Source: Micromussa lordhowensis (lineage: Eukaryota > Cnidaria > Anthozoa > Scleractinia > Lobophylliidae). From it: a stretch of 64,000 bases of DNA. The notes under the pieces are model-generated. The model was given only the letters and a program-made list of their open reading frames with translations. It was not told the origin of the DNA and did no database searches. Each line of letters starts with the position of its first letter. Positions within the stretch are counted from its first letter, which is position 1. A program made the translations under genes and the position numbers. The stretch lies in the NCBI GenBank assembly GCA_964020085.1, contig OZ026608.1, positions 12,463,779 to 12,527,778 on the forward strand, read 5' to 3'. Of the stretch, positions 35,565 through 44,803 are shown in pieces.

Positions 35565-36193
35565 GGACGTTCGCGCCCAAAAACTTCCCACAGACAGATT
35601 TTTTTAAAACTTTGACTGACGGTAGAAAATGATAAGATTAGATAAAAAACGTAAAAAAAATCGGGGGTCACCGAACTCGTTTTCAAGATAAAGCGTAGCT
35701 CAAACCATAGCATTTCTACGATTCTCAGTCATTCGAGGCGATTTTGGGCGGATTCATTACTATCGGCATATATTTAAGTTGAAGAATCATCTCTAAGCTA
35801 TGAGTGTTTAACACGGCTTATATAGGCCTAATTGATAGATCTTTGCTACATATGTCATTAAATCTGCTAGAATTAGCCTTAAAATAGACAACTTCTAAGT
35901 CACGCACACCTGTCTCCATGTACGAATTCGACTCTTTTTTAATAGTATATGACAAATAATTACAACTTCCCACACACAGATTTTTTTGTTTTTTTAGTAT
36001 AATGTAGAGAGTTAAAAAAGGAAGTGATCTGCCGAAAAAAAAGTGGGGGTCACCGAGCTTCCAACAAAAATATTCGCACACCAAGTTAACGCAAAGGTCA
36101 TCAGCTCTATATTTTGTTAAGTTTTCGACTTGGTGCGCGCGCTTGAAAATGACGTGGCACGCGCGTGACCAATGAATAGCGTGCGCACTAGAG

Positions 36194-36222
<29 letters not shown>
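35565..36222. mobile_element. TTAA-flanked MITE with GGACGTTCGCGCCC ends
   Basis: 658 bp between TTAA at 35,561-35,564 and 36,223-36,226, with inverted ends GGACGTTCGCGCCC / GGGCGCGAACGTCC. The TTAA site again suggests the piggyBac superfamily, but the ends differ from the satellite MITE. No convincing transposase: the minus-strand open stretch at 35,818-36,207 has no recognised domain. Inside are two direct copies of GGGGGTCACCGA and a repeated ACTTCCCACA(C/G)ACAGATTTTTTT block (35,583 and 35,967). Confidence 0.75.
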
Positions 36223-36226
<4 letters not shown>

Positions 36227-36251
36227 TTTTTCTTATATACCGAACGAAAAT

Positions 36252-36458
36252 CTCGCCGATGACCAGCGGCGATGTAATTTTGTCTGTATAATAACGCAAC
36301 GAAAATCTCGCCAATCATCATCGGCGAGGTATTTCTATCTGCATAATAAAGGACCAAAACCGCGCCTATGATCATCGGCGAGGTATTTCTTTCTGTATAA
36401 TAAAGGAACCAGAATCTCGCCGATGATCATCGGCGAGGTATTTCTGTCTGTATAATGC
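36252..36458 (+). repeat. Left arm: four 55-bp palindromic repeats
   Basis: Palindromes start at about 36,252, 36,307, 36,361 and 36,416. The spacers read GTATTTCTGTCTGTATAATA. The outermost copies are the most degenerate, the innermost the most perfect. Confidence 0.85.
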
Positions 36459-36459
36459 C

Positions 36460-36648
36460 CTTATTGGAGCAAGACTTGAGGTTGAACACAACCGAGTTAA
36501 TTTGGATGGCTCCACTGAATATCTCGGCTGGATAAAGGGCACCATCGCTACATGGAATAGATCCAAGGGCTATTTAGTTAATTTTGAAGACGGTGACCAG
36601 GAATGGCTGCAGTCTGTAGAAGAGCACGACGTGGGACAGCTTGAGTAA
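36460..36648 (+). CDS. Tudor/SH3-like domain fragment inside the fold-back-like element
   Basis: 63 codons to stop TAA (36,646-36,648), with no ATG at the left, so it is a terminal exon or a continuation of an open frame from the last palindromic repeat. The centre GWIKGTIATWNRSKGYLVNF, followed by EDGDQEW, has the alternating pattern of a small beta-barrel (Tudor, chromo-barrel or SH3-like) as found in chromatin-reading proteins. Preceding charged residues (ARLEVEHNRVNLDG) fit the first strand. It could be a captured host exon or part of the element's own protein. The assignment rests on pattern only. Confidence 0.45.
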   Translation, partial: LIGARLEVEHNRVNLDGSTEYLGWIKGTIATWNRSKGYLVNFEDGDQEWLQSVEEHDVGQLE

Positions 36649-37214
36649 TAACTGATAGAGTATGTGCATTATTCGCTTAATAGAATTTTATTGGCATTAT
36701 GCAGTTCTAGAGAAAATAAACGGAAATATCACTTTTCGGCACTCAAACTGTAAGAACAGCAAGTACTCGAACTGCACTGAGAGATTAATTGTTGCGAGAT
36801 TGGAAAGGGTGACAAGGGTAGGTAGGGTAGGAAAACATCATGAAAGCAACGTATGCAAACGCAACGGATTAATGTTTTGACAAAATACAGCTTGCGGACT
36901 TCAAGTTTCGATAATAAGTGTTTTCAAAATTTTAAAATTACCGTCCTGAATGTAAACACACAGCATCCTCTTCTTATCAAACTCTTTCCCCAGTGCAACA
37001 TTGAAGGAACGAACATTTCGTCGACGATCAGCGCTCACAAACCTTTGACGATAGCCGAGAGAACCGACTGAGAACTTTCCCTGTGTTCTTTTTCACTCTC
37101 CTTTGAAACCGTATAGATTAGCAAGCTGTACAAAAATTTTAAAGGACAAAGTGAAACGAAAAATCTAGCCTAAAAAATGTATCTATTCTGACAATAAGTA
37201 ACTTCATATCTTAC
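36649..37214. other. Interior of the fold-back-like element, no recognised gene
   Basis: AT-rich. Open stretches at 36,662 and 36,853 (plus strand) have no domain I recognise. If the minus-strand exon at 37,215 is real, its intron would lie here. Confidence 0.4.
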
Positions 37215-37439
37215 TTGTCTATCTCGTAAATGACGGCAAATTTCTCCCCGAAGCGCTTTCAGAGTTTCCCCGATTCCTCTCCTACTGCTTTCACGATTAC
37301 AAAACTGGAACAAATCACAAGGAGGAACATATCGCTGTTTTGAAGGGCCATTTGACGAGCTCAAATCGGCCTTTTTGTTCAGCAATTTACACATTAAAAC
37401 AAAGGAAATTTGTTCCTCTTTACATTTTTGGCGGTACAT
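37215..37439 (-). CDS. Unrecognised exon in the fold-back-like element
   Basis: 75 codons from ATG (37,439 downwards) to a strong donor: the exon ends RHLRDRQ, immediately followed on the minus strand by GTAAGA. The sequence is basic and Cys-containing (MYRQKCKEEQ, VPPCDLFQFCNRE, GETLKALRGEICRHLRD), without a family I can name. Its position between the inverted arms suggests it is the first exon of the element's own gene, but no further exon could be assigned. Confidence 0.35.
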
Positions 37440-37550
37440 TTTAAATTTGCGCTTGCGCGAAAGAAATATCGCCCAAGACCCCTTGCTCGGTCGTGTGTTG
37501 ATCTTAGATGCCTTGTAAGTTAGGTGCCTTTCTTATACTGACTAAGTTAA

Positions 37551-38190
37551 CTCGCTGCTGACCATCGGCGAGGTTTTGGTTCCCTTATAATACCGACAGA
37601 AATACCTCGCCGTTGATCATCGGCGAGATTTTGGTTCCTTTATTATACGGACAGAAATACCTCGCCGATGATCATCGGCGAGATAGTTGTTCCTTTATTA
37701 TACAGACAGAAATACCTCGCTGGTGATCATCGGCGAGATTATGGTTTCTTTATTATACAGAAAGAAATACCTCGCCGCCGATCATCGGCGAGGTTTTGAT
37801 TCCTTCATTATACAGACAAAACTGCCTCGCCGCTGATCATCGGCGAGATTTTGATTTCTTGATAATACAGACGGAAATACCTCGCCGCTGATCATCGGCC
37901 AGGTTTTGGTTCCCTTATAATATCGACAGAATTGCCTCGCCGCTGATCATCGGCGAGATTTTGATTCCTTCATCATACAGACAGAAATACCTCGCCGCTG
38001 ATAATCGGCGAGGTTTTGGTTCCTTTATTATACAGACAGAAATACCTCGCCACTGATGATCGGCGAGATTTTGATTTCCTTATAATACAGACAGAAATAC
38101 CTCGCCGCTGATCATCGGAGAGCTTTTGTTTCCTTTATCATACAGACAGAAATACCTCGCCGATGATCATCGGCGAGATTTTAGTTCCTT
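37551..38190 (-). repeat. Right arm: twelve 55-bp palindromic repeats
   Basis: Palindromes start every 55 bp from 37,551 to 38,156 (605 bp = 11 periods). Cores vary mainly at the two middle positions of each half (CCGCTGATCATCGGCG is commonest). Spacers alternate GATTTTGGTTCC and GGTTTTGGTTCC, which hints at higher-order duplication of pairs. The arm continues at 41,398-41,507 after the nested insertion. Confidence 0.88.
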
Positions 38191-38774
38191 TATTCAGAGA
38201 TGCCAAGCTCTGGAGATCTAAAATCTGGAGATTTTTTTTCAATTCTGAACCCCCATACCGGTTTTCACCTTTTCAACAGTAAAATTTCTGGCTTGCTTAA
38301 ATCCAAGGGGTACGTAGTCCAGCAGCTCCTTCTGAATACAAGAAAAATCTACCGCCATTGTGAATCTTACAATCACTCACGAGGTGGCCGCGAAGCTTGA
38401 GCGGGAAATTTGTGGAAACCAAAGCGCTTATTTCGAGAATTGTGATTGGTTAAACGGAGATCCAATCAGACATATCTTTATATCCCCGTGCTAACAAACA
38501 AAAACGAAAGAAAGCCTTTTTGTTTAGTGTTGTAAGCTGAATCTAAGGCTACTCAATAATGAATTAACTAAACAAACTCAACGATCAAAGTGTTCAACTT
38601 TCAGCACGTTCTCCATGTCAATTCCCGCGGCCGCGCATCAGCGGGGCGGCCCATAAAATGCCAGGGACTCCACGCCGTAGGGGGGTCCCCACAGGTTCAA
38701 TCACATTACAACATCTCCCTCCTATAAGGATTCAATGAGCCTTTGTGACTTTCTAACTTGCCGTCCAGATCTGG

Positions 38775-39561
38775 TTACAATCGGTTTCCTGCTGGCCGTC
38801 CTGCTAGTTCCATTTGTCCTGGTGCTTGCTTCTCAGTTGTCGGTGACGATAGACTCATGGGGACATCAGCACACGGAGAACTTAAAGAAGGATCATGCAG
38901 CTGTGGACCCATTGGATGATCATTCGGAACTGAGATTATCTGCTTTCTGTTTCTTCTATAGACACGCCCTCGTTCATCCTGGAGTAGGTATGATCGCGGT
39001 AATACTTCAGCTTTACGCCATTCTGTTTGGACGAATCCGCACTTTGTCTCCAGCCTCAAGTGGAGGCAGATCTCTACCTTGTTTGTCATAATTCTTCTTA
39101 GAAACAGACTGGTGCTGTTCAAGTGCTTTCACGACTTGATCAGGATCCACTGCCTGTGGTAATAAGAGAGGTCGATGAGTGGGTATCATTGTGCGAGTGC
39201 GCCGACTCATCAGCAACTGTACAGGTGACACACCAATATCTTCAAAAGGTGTATTTCGATACTTCAACAGGCCTTCAAATGGGTCTTTTTTGTCTGCTGC
39301 AGCCTTCTTGAAAATGCGTTTGGCGGTCTGCACAGCCCTTTCTGCTGCTCCGTTTGACTGGGGGTGCTCTGGAGAGCTTGCAGTGTGACGAAAACCCCAC
39401 TCTTCAGCAAACTGCTTGAACTCATGAGTGGTGCTAAATAGATTCCTGGTATTGCTGTATTGTGACCCATTGTCACTTACAACCTCATCAGGGACTCCAA
39501 ACCTTGCAAATATTTTTTGGTAGTTGTCCAGGTTTGTCACTGAAACAATCTTGGTATCCAC
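38775..39561 (-). pseudogene. Ty3-type integrase, second half, frameshifted
   Basis: The minus-strand frame starts in the middle of the core domain: VPDEVVSDNGSQY holds the second catalytic Asp, and SPEHPQSNGAAERAVQT the catalytic Glu. It continues to GDKVRIRPNRMA at 39,013. The family's C-terminal stretch (WRKAEVLPRSY ... GRVYRRNRKQI) then goes on in another frame to about 38,880, so there is a frameshift near 39,030. The zinc-binding N-terminus and first catalytic Asp are deleted. Confidence 0.8.
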
Positions 39562-39573
39562 ATAAAACTGAAC

Positions 39574-40053
39574 CTAGTAGAACATAGTCTGGTCTTCACA
39601 TGCTCCCTGTGTTTTTGCTGTGGCTCGATCAGGCTCTGGCGAATCAATCAGTTGGAGATTCATAAACTTAATGACTTCTAAATCCAAACAGGCATCACAA
39701 CCCAGTAAGGGTGTAAAGTTTCCATCAACAACAAGACACAGCAAATCCATTTGACGGTTCTTGTACCGAGTAGGAAGGCGTACACAGCCTCTCGGATGAA
39801 CGGGCTTAGTTGCAAGCCACCCTTTCAAAGGTTGCTGAATCTGCTGGAGAGGTTTCTTGGTAATTTTCTCATACAGATGATACGGAATGACCGTTGCCTC
39901 TGCACCTGTGTCTGCCTTGATTTCAACCGCCTGTCCTCCAATTTGAATAGTTACCAGGCTCTTTCTGGATTTCCTGGCGTCCAGAACACTTCCAAGTTCA
40001 ATAGATTCAAAATACGTATGTACCTCCTGATTTGAACTTTGGGTGTGTTGCAT
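39574..40053 (-). CDS. Ty3-type retroelement protease region
   Basis: 159 open codons on the minus strand. The active-site triad is visible as KADTGAEATVIP, and a later LLGCDACLDL corresponds to the second conserved part of retropepsins. It overlaps Gag by 47 bp in another frame, suggesting frameshift expression in the parent element. The frame ends at 39,574, right at the deletion joining it to integrase. Confidence 0.75.
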   Translation of the reverse strand: MQHTQSSNQEVHTYFESIELGSVLDARKSRKSLVTIQIGGQAVEIKADTGAEATVIPYHLYEKITKKPLQQIQQPLKGWLATKPVHPRGCVRLPTRYKNRQMDLLCLVVDGNFTPLLGCDACLDLEVIKFMNLQLIDSPEPDRATAKTQGACEDQTMFY

Positions 40054-40858
40054 GCACTACATCAACTTGGGAGCCCCCTTTTACATTTGCTGGGCACACT
40101 TGCGCAAAATGACCTTTTTGTTTACACTTAAGACACAATTTTCCAAATGCTGGACAGCGAGATGGTTTAGTAAATGGGTGCTTGTAACCACAAAACTTAC
40201 AGGAACGAGGGGGTTTCTTGTCCTCTTCGTTTAACTTATTAACTGGCTGAATTCCCGTTAAATGTTCAGTCCCAGCACTTGCTGGTGTGCTAAACTTGTA
40301 CTTTTGCAATTCTGCTGCCTCAAAGGTTCGGCAGTAATCATGAGCCTTCTGAAGGGTCAGGTCAGCTTTCTTTAGCAGTTCTCCTCTCAACTCGTCAGAC
40401 AGCACACCTCCCACAATTCGATCCCTTATTAGCGAATCTCGCAGATCGCCAAAATCACACGTTAGCGACAACCGTTTCAGTTCACTGACATAATTATCAA
40501 TCCTCTCTCCCTCTTTCTGGTTACGCTGATTAAACACTGACCTTTCATATATCACATTCCTGGCTCCTTCGCAGAGTTCCTTAAATTTCTTGCATACATC
40601 TGCATGGTTTTCCTTCTCTTCTCCAGCATTGTAAACAAAATGACTGTATTCCTCAATCGCTTCAGGTCCAGCACAATTAAGTAACATGTTTACTTTAACA
40701 TTTACAATTAAGTAACATGTTTACAACTTATCCGGTTTTTCATCCTTGCCTTCCGCAACTAGATAAATTTCAAACTGCATGAAAAACTTCCTCCAGTTGT
40801 CCGGTGCATTAGCGTCGAGTACCAAAGGACCAGGAGTTCTCGTATCTCGCTCAGCCAT
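40007..40858 (-). pseudogene. Ty3-type Gag, interrupted
   Basis: Starts with MAERDTRTPGPLVLDAN at 40,858 and an NWRKFFMQFEIYL helix. The frame is then broken near 40,730-40,680, where ACATGTTACTTAATTG occurs twice within about 32 bp (a local tandem duplication). From 40,687 it continues as capsid-like helices (RDRIVGGVLSDELRGELLKK) to a nucleocapsid with CKFCGYKHPF and CLKCKQKGHFAQVC zinc knuckles. Not translatable in full. Confidence 0.78.
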
Positions 40859-40953
40859 CGTGGTTGTCACTCAGCCAAGGTTTGTACAGTAAACTCCCCG
40901 CTCTTTCTTGTCGTTCAAGGCGCTGAACAGTTCTCAGCCCGTACTTTGCCCTA

Positions 40954-40970
40954 TCCCACTTCTGACACCA
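40954..40970 (-). promoter_or_regulatory. Primer-binding site of the LTR element
   Basis: Immediately inside the 5' LTR the minus strand reads TGGTGTCAGAAGTGGGA, a primer-binding sequence commonly seen in Ty3-type elements, complementary to a tRNA 3' end. The exact tRNA was not determined. Confidence 0.65.
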
Positions 40971-41515
40971 TGCTGTAAGCTGGATCTAAGGCTACTCAAT
41001 AATGAATTAACTAAACAAACTCAACGATCAAAGTGTTCAACTTTCAGCACGTTCTCCGCGGCCGCTCATCTGCGAGGCGGTCCATAAAATGCCAGGGACC
41101 CTACGCCGTAGGGGGGTCCCCACAGGTTCAATCATATTACAACATTTAGTTTCTGTCAACTTCGAGTGTGTTTGAAAGTCGGAGATGCTGAAATGCATTA
41201 AGAAACGGTAAGACGATTTTCAAAAATTGAAATTCTCTCCATCTGAGGATGCGTCTTGAGCGTAGAGTGGAACAAAGTCTTAAAAAAGGTTCAAAGTCGT
41301 ATTTATCCTGGAGAATTGGTCACCCGTACGAGAGACCGGGAGATTCGTTCCGTCTCCGAGAGACTCCCGGATAATCCGGGAGAGTTGGCATAAGTGTTTA
41401 TTATACAGACAGAAATACCTCGCCGATGATCATCGGCGAGATTTTGGTGCCTTTATTATACAGACAGAAATATCTCGCCGCTGATCGTCGGCGAGAAAGT
41501 GGTTCTATATAAGTG

Positions 41516-42309
41516 ATAATGTAATTTTTGCATATGAAATTAATATCCACATATTGCGAACATGGCGTAATTTTTGTCGTTCTATATATTGAAGGAATCA
41601 CATAATATGTGTTTGTCTGAACACCGCTTTTGGGTATACATATATTTTGTATATAATGTAGTTGTCATTTTTAGCTCATTCATGCGCGCTACTTGCACAC
41701 TGAATTTCTGCATATAATTTACGGCGACCTCCAGGCGCTTTGTTTACTTAAGTCTTATAGATTATTCGCTTCGTTCAAATATTTTTGAGAGTCTTATTCA
41801 GCTACTACAGAACTGCCAATAAAAGAACTGAATGGGCAGTGATTTAACGCACTTGAAATACGACTGATCTCAACATAATTGGCTTGTTTTTGTCGTCTTT
41901 TTGATTTAGAACTTTAACTTTTTTTTCGCAGCGCCGCATAAATATTTCGTCACACGGCGAATAAATTAATTGATTTCTTGTTTTCAGATTGATTTTTACG
42001 CGAGTTCTTCGCTTTTATTTTCTGTTGTTTTATCAATGGTAGCCGGTATAGTGCAAGAATGAAATTCTGTTGTATTTAGTTTTGTCAATAATTAACTCAT
42101 TTTTTTCAATTTTCTCAACCTACGCTTTTATACTGGCCTAAATCTACATATTATTTAACAGCATAATAGTCATTTAACTAGATATCTTTAATATTTCACC
42201 ACGAACATCATAAATTAGAGTTTTAGACATCCTCTTATTTTGTTACTCTTAAGCAACCTATTGCCCTTGACAGAACTTTGGGGAGACTGACTGCCAGCCC
42301 TGGGTTGGT
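41516..42309. other. No gene seen
   Basis: AT-rich unique sequence after the fold-back-like element. Right of its end there is a TAATTTTT (41,531) that also occurs to the left of the element (about 36,223), a possible target-site duplication, though not directly adjacent on the right. Confidence 0.4.
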
Positions 42310-42319
42310 GAGAGGAACA

Positions 42320-42620
42320 GTGGCCTCATGGTTAGTGTACTTGTCTCTGGATAAAGCAGTCTGGGTGCAAGCCCTGACCGGGGACACTGTGTTGTGTTCT
42401 TGAGAAATACACTTTTCTCTCACAGTGCCTCCTTCCACCCAGGTGTATATATAAATTGTCACGGGTGAACTTAACGCTGGGGGTAACCCAGCAATGGTCT
42501 AACATCTCATCCAGGGGAGAGTAGAAATTTCCTAGTTGCTTCATGCTACAGAAACTGCGATAAGCTCTGACCTGTTAGGCCCCTTGGCTCATATGCATAA
42601 CCTTTACCATTACTGGGATG
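42320..42620 (+). mobile_element. tRNA-derived SINE
   Basis: The head resembles a tRNA gene: GTGGCCTCATGGTTAGTG in the place of box A and GGGTGCAAGCCCTGACC in the place of box B (42,366-42,382), about 35 bp apart. It is followed by a central part with GTGTTCTTGAGAAATACACTT and CCTCCTTCCACCCAGGTGTA, a layout found in conserved-domain SINEs of marine animals. The tail runs to about 42,620. The family was not assigned; box B deviates from consensus, so it is probably inactive. Confidence 0.6.
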
Positions 42621-42950
42621 GTTCAGATACAAAATGTGGACTATGATTGATCAGTGGTTTCCAAATTAAAGGTAACCATCGACCAATCATAGCTCACATC
42701 GTTTACCCAGAGCTCCTAGTGCCAAAAGCTGACTTTTAATCTTCCCTAACTTAACGAAAACAGCAATTAGTTCTGAGATGATTTGTGCGGTTTTGGTGTT
42801 CGTGGAAATGGATCAACAATATGTGATCCCACATAATGCCTATCCCTGCAACAAAGGGAACTGTCTGATTTGCAATCCCAACGAGGAATGGATATTTTCC
42901 CAAGAATAATTAACAATTATTTACCGACACTGAGGTGAATAATATTGTTT

Positions 42951-43135
42951 TAGTATATACCACACAAGCTGAATAACTAGCGGCCAAAAGGGTAACTTTA
43001 CTTGTGACAATGTAGCGACAAAAGTCATTTTGTTTTTCTTCGGGTTCTCCGAGGTAAATAGTACTTGGCTAATCACCTCCAAGCTAGCCAATCAGCCCGC
43101 GCAAAAAGTACTATTCACTTGTGTGGTATATACTA
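42951..43135. mobile_element. Short MITE with 18-bp perfect inverted ends
   Basis: TAGTATATACCACACAAG (42,951-42,968) and CTTGTGTGGTATATACTA (43,118-43,135) are exact reverse complements. The inner sequence continues the pairing with interruptions (GAATAACTAG / AGTACTATTC). 185 bp, no ORF. Confidence 0.8.
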
Positions 43136-43589
43136 ATGATATCTATTTGAACTTCATTCCTGCTGTTTCATACGGGTTCAACTGTATCAATATTTCATAA
43201 CCAAACAGCAGAATGCACATTAGTCATTACATGAATGAGCTGGCTCTAAGAGCCCTTTGATTTCCATTTTTATCCATTGCAGGCTGTAGCCTGACAGCCG
43301 AAAGCTCGAGAGCTTTAAGTCTTTTTACCCAGTGAACGTTTTATAAATTTTTAACATTATTATTAACATTATTGAATCTTACAGTGATTAAGGACAAGGG
43401 AAAAGATTTTTCAGACTTTGTATTTGGACCAGAAAGTGGATTCGCTTTTTTTTATTACGTTCGGTCATTTAGATCAGTCTTGAATTTTATGTTGTTCTGC
43501 ATGTGAGCTTATGTTATCGGGAAAAATAAAACTGATTTAAAGGATATGTTTAATTCTCGCCATATATGCAATAAATAAATTACAGCATA

Positions 43590-43730
43590 AAAAGCGCTTT
43601 GCACGGATTTGTATTCACTCGTTGCAAAACTTTTGGAAAACTCGCTTGTTCGCTGCGCTCACTCGTTCGTTTTCCAAAGTCTTGCAACTCGTAAATAAAA
43701 ATCCGTTCGTCGCACTTTCTATGAAGTAAT
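43590..43730. mobile_element. Palindromic MITE
   Basis: Blocks GCACGGATTTGTATTCACTC, GTTGCAAAACTTTTGGAAAAC on the left pair with GTTTTCCAAAGTCTTGCAAC, ATAAAAATCCGTTCGTCGC on the right, around CTCGCTTGTTCGCTGCGCTC. About 140 bp. No target duplication was determined. Confidence 0.65.
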
Positions 43731-44205
43731 CTAGATTTATTCCATAGAAATTGTAATTAAGACCATTCGAATAAATCAGGCTTCATAAAGACACTTCTTC
43801 AGCAATAATTAGGTTTGCCAGTTAAATACAGGTTCCAGTAAAATGTTTATCGAACTTTACTATATATATATATCTATAGAAATTGTACTAGGGAACAATA
43901 TCGTACTTGAACTGAGAACGACTCCTTCTGTTTCTCTTAATTAAAGAATCGCATGATCGAGCAGTCTTGACATTATTGGATAAAACAGGAAACTCTTGTT
44001 TGCCTTGTCGCCTCGTATTTTCTAGTTTTTAAACTACAATCCTCGACAAAAGTCCTTGGCACGCCTAGATCAGATAACTGGAACATGCGTTGACAAGCTA
44101 TTTTGGAAGCAATAACTAATGGAAACACTGGCAGAAGGAACCCCCTTCCCCCCGACAATGTTGGAAACGAGCAATGACGAATTCAACACGATAAACAACA
44201 TTGAA
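43731..44205. other. No gene seen
   Basis: Contains a TA dinucleotide run (43,861-43,872) and otherwise unique sequence. Confidence 0.4.
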
Positions 44206-44712
44206 TTGCTGGTTTTCACATGACGTCACTAAATTTTAAACTTCAGAAATATTGATCCTCCTGGAATTTTACTTTCATGCTGTATGAGAGCAGCTAAAAA
44301 CTAATACTCATATATATTTTCACTCCGAATGGGTTCTTGGTTTAGTGATAGACTACCCTTGAATTTCTAAGCTTCTGCGTGACGTGACGGGCGAGAGAGC
44401 TGTTATGATGGTTTAAAAGGTGTCTTATTTCGGGGAATTCTGCTATCTGAACAGTTCTTGTATTAGAATAAAGTACTATTGTTACGTTTTTCAGTTATTC
44501 GAGAGATAAATTCACTCTTTCGTAGCAAAACTCAGTGACAGATGTTTCTGCTGGTTTCCGGCCGCCATGTTGGTGCCCATGTACATGGGCACCAGCATGG
44601 CGTCTCCATACAAATCTCTGTAAATTTGGGGAAAACGTTTCTTCGTATATCTTCCATGAGAAAAATTGCTGTGATCTGAATCTTGGCGAGAGTCTTTGCA
44701 TATGTACCTTCA

Positions 44713-44743
<31 letters not shown>

Positions 44744-44768
44744 AAACGGTTTTGATTTTTTATTTTGG

Positions 44769-44799
<31 letters not shown>

Positions 44800-44803
44800 G
44801 CAA
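44206..44803. mobile_element. MITE, family 'CATGTTGGTGCC' (copy 3)
   Basis: Same family as 14,223 and 18,055 but in the opposite orientation: starts TTGCTGGTTTTCACATGACG and ends CACTGAAAACCAGCAA, with the palindrome CCATGTTGGTGCCCATG / CATGGGCACCAGCATGG at 44,565-44,602. It lies outside the duplicated segments visible here. Confidence 0.82.

Larger units (their letters stand above)
38528..41144 (-). mobile_element. Ty3-type LTR retrotransposon, internally deleted
   Basis: LTRs at 40,971-41,144 (5' side of the minus-strand element) and 38,528-38,713 (3' side), both with TGTTGTAA-type ends and sharing long identical blocks such as GTTCAACTTTCAGCACGTTC. Target-site duplication TTTAG stands at 38,523-38,527 and 41,145-41,149. 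The internal region reads, on the minus strand: primer-binding site, Gag, protease, then directly the second half of integrase. Reverse transcriptase, RNase H and the first half of integrase are missing. The element is about 2.6 kb and inactive; the order and the DTGA protease suggest a Ty3/gypsy (Mag-like) lineage. Confidence 0.85.
38191..41397. mobile_element. MITE nested in the right arm, itself split by an LTR element
   Basis: The left part (38,194-38,527) begins CAGAGATGCCAA and the right part (41,150-41,395) ends TTGGCATAAGTG, so the termini are inverted around ATGCCAA / TTGGCAT. The broken repeat spacer shows TTTATT on both sides, a likely target-site duplication. Paired blocks such as TCTGGAGATCT and CCCGGATAATCCGGG lie inside. 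No ORF of note (a 66-codon frame at 38,200 lacks a domain). Confidence 0.55.
36229..41515. mobile_element. Fold-back-like element with inverted arms of 55-bp palindromic repeats
   Basis: The left arm has four 55-bp units (36,252-36,458). The right arm has twelve units in the opposite orientation (37,551 to about 38,190) plus two more (41,398-41,507) beyond a later insertion. Each unit is centred on CGCCGATGATCATCGGCG, a near-perfect palindrome, and separated by a TTTATTATACAGACAGAAA-type spacer that shows the orientation. Outer ends are also inverted: CTTATATA on the left, TATATAAG on the right. Inverted arms of short tandem repeats around a central domain are the layout of Foldback (FB/Galileo) transposons. 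The central 1.1 kb (36,459-37,550) holds two ORF fragments listed separately. Family placement is by structure only; no transposase was recognised. Confidence 0.72.

Noticed and set aside
36252..38190. Regularly spaced palindromic repeats resembling a CRISPR array
   Set aside because: Animal nuclear context; the spacers are themselves conserved repeats, not unique sequences, and no cas genes are present. This is a tandem repeat arm of a mobile element.
42322..42390. Possible tRNA gene
   Set aside because: Box A and box B-like blocks are present, but no acceptor stem or full cloverleaf could be drawn, and the sequence continues into a SINE body.
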